Positions 29,496 through 34,662 of a DNA stretch of 34,662 nt are shown here, piece by piece. Both the position numbers and the translations under genes were made by a program. How positions within the stretch are numbered: position 1 is the stretch's first letter; each line of letters opens with the position of its first letter. Below the pieces are notes generated by a model. It ran no database searches. It was given only the letters and a program-made list of their open reading frames with translations, and was not told the DNA's origin. The DNA is from an uncultured Bacilli bacterium (lineage in GTDB: Bacteria > Bacillota_I > Bacilli_A > RF39 > UBA660), in the NCBI GenBank assembly GCA_947581835.1, contig CANPVV010000011.1:1-34662 (forward strand), given 5' to 3'.

Positions 29496-31115
29496 ATGCA
29501 GACATTTATTTTTGGACATCGTAACCCTGATACTGATAGTGTGGCTTCGTCTATTGCTTTATCTTATCTTTTAAATGAAGAGGGGAAAAATACTATACCT
29601 AAAGTTATTGGGCATCTTAATTTGGAAAGTAAGTTTGTTTTAAATTATTTTAAGATTAAGAGTCCTGATTATTTAAATGATACAAAAGTAAGAATTAAAG
29701 ATATAAAGTTTAATAAGAAAGCTTTTGTTAAGGAAGATAATTCGATTGCTTCAGCTTTTAATTATATGCAAAAACAAAATTTAACAGCTATACCGATTGT
29801 AGATAGTAAAAAGAATTTAAAAGGTTTAGTTAGTTTAAAAGAGATAGCTAAATATTTAATTGGGGGAAATAAAGAGAATGTTGATACAAGTTATGATAAT
29901 ATAGTTGATAGTTTAGATGGAATTGGATTGTTACAGTTTGATGAAGAAATAGTTGGGAATGTTTTGATTGCATCTTATCAGGCTAAAACTTTGCATGAAG
30001 AGGTACCTCTTTCTAATAATGATATATTGATTGTTGGAGATAGATATAAAGTTTTAGAGTATGCGATTGTGTCAAAAGTTAGATTGATAGTTTTAACGGG
30101 TAATCATGAATTACCTAAAAGATTGTATAAAAAAGCAGTAAATAATAAAGTTAATGTTATTTATAGTAAACATGATACTATAAATACAGTTAATAAAGTG
30201 ATTTTAAGTAATAAGATTAAATATATAAATAGTAATACTAAACCAGTTACAGTTAATTATAAAGATTATCGAACTGATTTTATTGGTTTAGCTAATAAAT
30301 GTGGTCATACTAATTATCCAGTTATTAATAATAAGGGAGAATGTTTAGGATTAATTAAAGTTACAAGTGCGGATAGTTATGTTAAACAGCAGGTTATTTT
30401 AGTTGATCATAATGGACTTGAACAGAGTGCGATTGGAATTGAAGAGGCACTAATAACGGAGATTATAGACCATCATAATTTGAGTAGTATAGGAACAAAT
30501 ATTCCAATTAATTTTAGAAGTAAACCAGTGGGGGCAACAAGTACCATAATTTATGAAATGTTTTTGGAAAAAAAGATAGCTATTCCTAAAGAGATCGCAG
30601 GTTTAATGCTTAGTGCTATTTTATCAGATACTCTTGCTTTAAAATCACCAACTACAACCGAAGATGATATTTTGGCTGTTAGTAAGCTTGCGAAAATGGC
30701 TAAAGTAAATGTTGATGAGTATAGTTATGAAATGTTTAAAGCAGCTTCTAGTATTAAAGGGATTAGTGTTCGAGATTTAATTAATCAGGATTTTAAGACT
30801 TATAGTGTGGGTAATCATCAATTAGGTATTTCTCAGGTTATGACAATGGATATTAATGAAATTACGGATAATATAACAGAATATATAGAGAAGTTAGATG
30901 AACTTAAAATGGGTAATTTTGTTTGTGTTGTCTTATTTATTACAGATATATATAAAAATGGTTCTTATGTTATATATAATAGTGATGCAGAGGATATTAT
31001 TAAAGAAGCATTTAATTTAAATAAAATACATGAAGGAATATATATTGATAATTTAGTATCAAGAAAAATTCAGATGCTTCCAGCTTTATTAGAGGAAATA
31101 GAAAAAAGAGTATAG
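29496..31115 (+). CDS. Manganese-dependent (DHH family II) inorganic pyrophosphatase with CBS/DRTGG insertion
   Basis: FGHRNPDTDSVASSIALSYLL, VDHN, ITEIIDHHNLSSI, SKPVGATSTIIYEM, ILSDTLALKSPTTT. Confidence 0.93.
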   Translation: MQTFIFGHRNPDTDSVASSIALSYLLNEEGKNTIPKVIGHLNLESKFVLNYFKIKSPDYLNDTKVRIKDIKFNKKAFVKEDNSIASAFNYMQKQNLTAIPIVDSKKNLKGLVSLKEIAKYLIGGNKENVDTSYDNIVDSLDGIGLLQFDEEIVGNVLIASYQAKTLHEEVPLSNNDILIVGDRYKVLEYAIVSKVRLIVLTGNHELPKRLYKKAVNNKVNVIYSKHDTINTVNKVILSNKIKYINSNTKPVTVNYKDYRTDFIGLANKCGHTNYPVINNKGECLGLIKVTSADSYVKQQVILVDHNGLEQSAIGIEEALITEIIDHHNLSSIGTNIPINFRSKPVGATSTIIYEMFLEKKIAIPKEIAGLMLSAILSDTLALKSPTTTEDDILAVSKLAKMAKVNVDEYSYEMFKAASSIKGISVRDLINQDFKTYSVGNHQLGISQVMTMDINEITDNITEYIEKLDELKMGNFVCVVLFITDIYKNGSYVIYNSDAEDIIKEAFNLNKIHEGIYIDNLVSRKIQMLPALLEEIEKRV

Positions 31116-31155
31116 TTTTAGATAGCTTATTTAAAATAAGATTAGAGGTGATTTA

Positions 31156-31914
31156 ATGTTAGCTTTGATAACTGGAGCATCTTCAGGAATTGGGCGAGAT
31201 ATGGCACGAGTACTTGATAAGTTAGGGTATGATTTAATAGTTGTTGCACGAAGAAAAGAAAGATTAGAGGAATTAAAAAATAAGTTAAAGCATCAGGTTA
31301 TGGTTATAGATATGGATTTAAGTAAAAAAGAAAATGTCTATAACTTATATGAAATGGTTAAAGATAAAGAGATAGATATGCTTATAAATAATGCTGGATT
31401 TGGATTGTTTGGGAAGTTTTTAGAAACAGATTTAGATACAGAACTTAAAATGATTGATTTAAATGTCGTGTGTTCACATATTTTAACAAAATTGTTTTTG
31501 AAGGATATGGTAAAAAGAGATAAAGGTTATATTTTAAATGTTTGCTCTAGCGCAGGTTTTATGGCTGGGCCTAATTTAAGTACTTATTATGCGACTAAAA
31601 ATTATATTACTAAACTTACAATGGCAATTAATGAAGAGTTAAGACAGATGAAGAGTAATGTTCATATTAGTGCTTTATGTCCAGGACCAGTAGATACAGA
31701 ATTTAATCAGGTAGCAAAAGGGAATTTCGCAGTTAGAGAAGCTAATTCTTATAGGGTGGCAGAGTATGCGATAGAAAAAACTTTAAAAAAGAAAATGATT
31801 ATTGTACCAACTTTATTTATGAAGTTAACTTTATTTTTTAATAGATTTGCTCCTTATAGATTATCTTTGATAGTTGCATATCATATCCAGATGCGAAAAA
31901 TGAGTAAAAAATAG
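31156..31914 (+). CDS. Short-chain dehydrogenase/reductase
   Basis: ALITGASSGIGRDMARVL, NNAGFG, YYATKNYITKL, CPGPVDTEF. Confidence 0.94.
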   Translation: MLALITGASSGIGRDMARVLDKLGYDLIVVARRKERLEELKNKLKHQVMVIDMDLSKKENVYNLYEMVKDKEIDMLINNAGFGLFGKFLETDLDTELKMIDLNVVCSHILTKLFLKDMVKRDKGYILNVCSSAGFMAGPNLSTYYATKNYITKLTMAINEELRQMKSNVHISALCPGPVDTEFNQVAKGNFAVREANSYRVAEYAIEKTLKKKMIIVPTLFMKLTLFFNRFAPYRLSLIVAYHIQMRKMSKK

Positions 31915-31994
31915 TTTGTATATTTAATGTAAATTAGAAAGATTTTACAAGTATTTGGGAGTTTTTTAGGTTAAAATGGTGGTAGGTGGTTATT

Positions 31995-32285
31995 ATGTAT
32001 TGTAAGAAATGTGGGGCAGCTTTACCAAGTGATGGCTTTATTTGTCATAATTGTGGAGCTTTAATGAGTAAAGAACAGATAGATAAGCAAAATAATTATT
32101 TAAGAGAACAGAAGAAAAATGATAAAAGAGTAGTATTACTTTCGGAAAAATATAATGGGGGAGTTAGAAGAGATTATACTCAGAATGATAAAAAAGAGGG
32201 AGAAAATAGATTTTTGGGGATATTGTTTATTGGAGGAGTTATAATTGTTCTAATAATTATTGCAGTAATTAGAGTTATGGTTTAA
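31995..32285 (+). CDS. Zinc-ribbon domain membrane protein
   Basis: MYCKKCGAALPSDGFICHNCGALM and C-terminal TM. Confidence 0.85.
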   Translation: MYCKKCGAALPSDGFICHNCGALMSKEQIDKQNNYLREQKKNDKRVVLLSEKYNGGVRRDYTQNDKKEGENRFLGILFIGGVIIVLIIIAVIRVMV

Positions 32286-32317
32286 GAAATTTTAAGCATA
32301 ATATTAAGGGTGATATT

Positions 32318-32824
32318 ATGCTTTTTACTTGTTTAACAATTTTTTTAGCAAGAATTTTAGATGTTTCTATATCAACATTTAGAACTATGCTCATGGTTAA
32401 AGGGAAGAATTTTTGGATTCAGATACTGGCTTTTTTTGAGGCCTTTGTATGGTTTATTGCGGCAAGACAAGCTTTAAATACTAATTTAGATACAGTATTG
32501 GTACCGATTTGTTATTCTTTGGGGTATGCAACAGGTACGTATATTGGGGGTGTGTTATCAAGAAGAATGATAAAAGACGTTAATAGTATTGAGGTTACTA
32601 CTACAAGAAATAATTATAAGTTAATAGATGCTTTAAGAGATGAAGGGTTAGGAGTTCAGGTAATTGAACTTAAAGATAGTTTGGATTATGATAAAGATTT
32701 GCTTGTTATTGATATTAAAAGTAGAATGACAGAGGAAGTAGTGAGGTTTATTAAAAAGCATGATGATGAGGCTTTCATAGTAGTTAAAGATAATAAGATA
32801 GTTTATAATGGGTATATAAAATAG
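32318..32824 (+). CDS. DUF2179/DUF5698 (UPF0316, YebE-like) membrane protein
   Basis: ARILDVSISTFRTMLMVKG...AFFEAFVWFIAARQAL...SLGYATGTYIGG. Confidence 0.85.
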   Translation: MLFTCLTIFLARILDVSISTFRTMLMVKGKNFWIQILAFFEAFVWFIAARQALNTNLDTVLVPICYSLGYATGTYIGGVLSRRMIKDVNSIEVTTTRNNYKLIDALRDEGLGVQVIELKDSLDYDKDLLVIDIKSRMTEEVVRFIKKHDDEAFIVVKDNKIVYNGYIK

Positions 32825-32852
32825 AAAATTATAATAAGTTGGAGGTGATTTT

Positions 32853-33344
32853 ATGTTTTATGTTAATATTTTTTTTATATATTCGTTTTTGGGTTTTTTG
32901 TTTGAGAATATTGTGAGGTTTGTTACTAATTCTAATTTTAATAGTGGGATACTTTATGGGCCTTGGACTTTTATTTATGCGATAGCAATATTTGTGCTTA
33001 TGTTTTTAGATAAACAGATTAAAAAACTAAAATTTGATAAGTGGGCAGAGATTGTTTTATTTTATGGGATTGCTACAATAGTGATGGGGTTAATTGAGTT
33101 TAGTGGGGGAATGATTATTGAAAAGGTAATGCATAGAGTTTATTGGGATTATACAAATTTAAAGTTTAATTTAGGACATTATGTAGCACTAGAAATACTT
33201 GTTTGTTGGGGATTTTTTGCAACAATTGTAAATTATTTGGTGGTGCCAATAATAAATAAGTTTGCTCGGAAGATTCCTAGTTTTGTAAGTGTTATTTTAA
33301 TAATTTTGTTTTGTTTAGATATAGTGGCGACAATTGTAAATTAG
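32853..33344 (+). CDS. Putative CmpB-type (PF06541-like) membrane protein
   Basis: FFIYSFLGFLFENIVRF...GILYGPWTFIYAIAIF...EFSGGMIIEKVMHRVYWDYTNLKFNLGHYVALE. Confidence 0.82.
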   Translation: MFYVNIFFIYSFLGFLFENIVRFVTNSNFNSGILYGPWTFIYAIAIFVLMFLDKQIKKLKFDKWAEIVLFYGIATIVMGLIEFSGGMIIEKVMHRVYWDYTNLKFNLGHYVALEILVCWGFFATIVNYLVVPIINKFARKIPSFVSVILIILFCLDIVATIVN

Positions 33345-33417
33345 TGTAAAGAGAAAATTTGAGATTCTTTACTATTAAATATTGATATTGTATAATTGAA
33401 TAAAGTGAGGTCTATTT

Positions 33418-34437
33418 ATGAAGAATAAAGTTGTTTATGGGTTATTAATATTGATACTAATTGCTTTGGGTGTTGAAGGTTATTTTTTGTATGAGAGTTA
33501 TAGGGATAATGATGAGATAAAAGGTAATGTTTCTGATGATATAAATGATACAGAAGAAAATAACGATGATGATAGTAATTTACCTGTAGTTACTAGAGAA
33601 AAAATAATGGAGTTAGCTGGAAATTCTAAATTGAGAATTAATACAGAATTTACAGATAGTGTATTAGTTTCGGCTAATAGTGAAGTAGAAATAAGTTTGG
33701 TTTATGATGATGGTTTATATTTAGTGGGGGATAATGGTCATAAAGTTAAAGTAAATAATTTTAATGAGAAAGTAGTAGTAATTAAGGATGCTCGTAATAC
33801 TTGTTCATTGGAGTGGGAAGATATTTTAATTTTAACTGAAGAGGGTAATTTATATTTATTAGAGGGTACAGATCCAACTGATTATATATATAAATTTGAA
33901 AGCAATTTTTATCAAAATTTTAATGAATTTGAGTCTTATGATTTAAAGTTAAAAAAATTGAACGGAGATAAGAAAGTTTTAGCTTTTACTAATTATAGTA
34001 CTGATACTAGAAATGCTTCTTGTGGTTGGGGTACTTTAGCTGTTTATGCGGAAGATGAAAAATATTATTATTATAAAAATTTTCAAGAGGTAGATCATCT
34101 TATTGAAGAAGAAATATTACCTAAGGGAATTTGTCGTTTTAGCAATAATTGTGGTTTATTAGTTTTTAGTGATGGAACTATTTCAAATGATGGTGAGAGT
34201 TTAATTAAGAATAGTTTAGGAAATAATCTTATTTATAAAGAAAGTTATATAGATAGTGTTAATGAGAGTATTATTTATGTTGTGGATGTGAATAATGAGT
34301 TGGCTATTTTTACTTTTGGAGAAGGTACTTATGATATTGTTTTTAAAAAGTTGAAAACGGTAGAAGAAAATGGTAATAAGGTAACGTTTACATTTGATAA
34401 TGATGAAGTTATGGAAATAGATATAGTTAAGGATTAA
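33418..34437 (+). CDS. Hypothetical membrane-anchored extracytoplasmic protein
   Basis: N-terminal TM VYGLLILILIALGVEGYFLYESY, acidic linker, no recognised domain. Confidence 0.75.
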   Translation: MKNKVVYGLLILILIALGVEGYFLYESYRDNDEIKGNVSDDINDTEENNDDDSNLPVVTREKIMELAGNSKLRINTEFTDSVLVSANSEVEISLVYDDGLYLVGDNGHKVKVNNFNEKVVVIKDARNTCSLEWEDILILTEEGNLYLLEGTDPTDYIYKFESNFYQNFNEFESYDLKLKKLNGDKKVLAFTNYSTDTRNASCGWGTLAVYAEDEKYYYYKNFQEVDHLIEEEILPKGICRFSNNCGLLVFSDGTISNDGESLIKNSLGNNLIYKESYIDSVNESIIYVVDVNNELAIFTFGEGTYDIVFKKLKTVEENGNKVTFTFDNDEVMEIDIVKD

Positions 34438-34597
34438 AATATTAATTAGTAATAAAAATTAATACTCTGGTAAATTGTATACTAGATAAAATTGGAGAAT
34501 TTGATATTATTATTTTAGCTAATTAATTGTTTAAATTAAAAAAATGGTTTAAGAAATTAAAAAATATGTGTATTTAATTGACAAATATGTGAATTAT

Positions 34598-34650
34598 AAG
34601 TTAAAATGTCCTATTTTTAAAAGTTTATTTACAAGTTAAAATGTCCTTAT
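34598..34650. repeat. Direct repeat AAGTTAAAATGTCC(T)TAT x2, 35 bp period, at the right edge
   Basis: AAGTTAAAATGTCCTAT at 34598-34614 and AAGTTAAAATGTCCTTAT at 34633-34650. Confidence 0.8.
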
Positions 34651-34662
34651 AATAAAAGGTAA

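Overview
This 34.7 kb window comes from a very AT-rich, low-GC Gram-positive chromosome. It looks like a gut-type Bacilli or uncultured Firmicute, but that is inferred only from composition and gene content. Most of it is a dense, nearly all plus-strand housekeeping backbone: CIRCE-controlled hsp20, rpsF-ssb-rpsR, a STAS/sigma-F-like pair, tRNA-Thr(CGT), a YefM/YoeB toxin-antitoxin module, a cyclophilin lipoprotein, rpsO-pnp, a GT4 glycosyltransferase, pcrA, a sugar nucleotidyltransferase, ligA, a GGDEF-like membrane protein, YihY, an AAA/DUF4143 ATPase, an OmpR-type two-component system, a CBS/DRTGG-type pyrophosphatase, an SDR, and several small membrane proteins. An accessory island at about 22.1-27.1 kb carries a tandem-HTH regulator, a small RHH-like protein, a C-type-lectin-like surface protein, a SleB-like exported protein and an Asn-rich Ig-like membrane protein. 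The observations I rate highest are: (1) none of the 38 credible CDSs ends in TGA (26 TAA, 12 TAG); (2) a spoIIA-like operon lacks the SpoIIAB kinase, and its antagonist has Glu at the position of the phosphorylated Ser; (3) a G-free, terminator-ended noncoding transcript candidate sits directly downstream of the two-component system, and its promoter shares a CACAAA-N7-(-10) arrangement with the response-regulator promoter; (4) a surface protein has a locally GC-rich C-terminal segment resembling a diversity-generating-retroelement variable region. No CRISPR array, prophage module or transposase gene was seen. All family calls come from reading motifs, with no database search.
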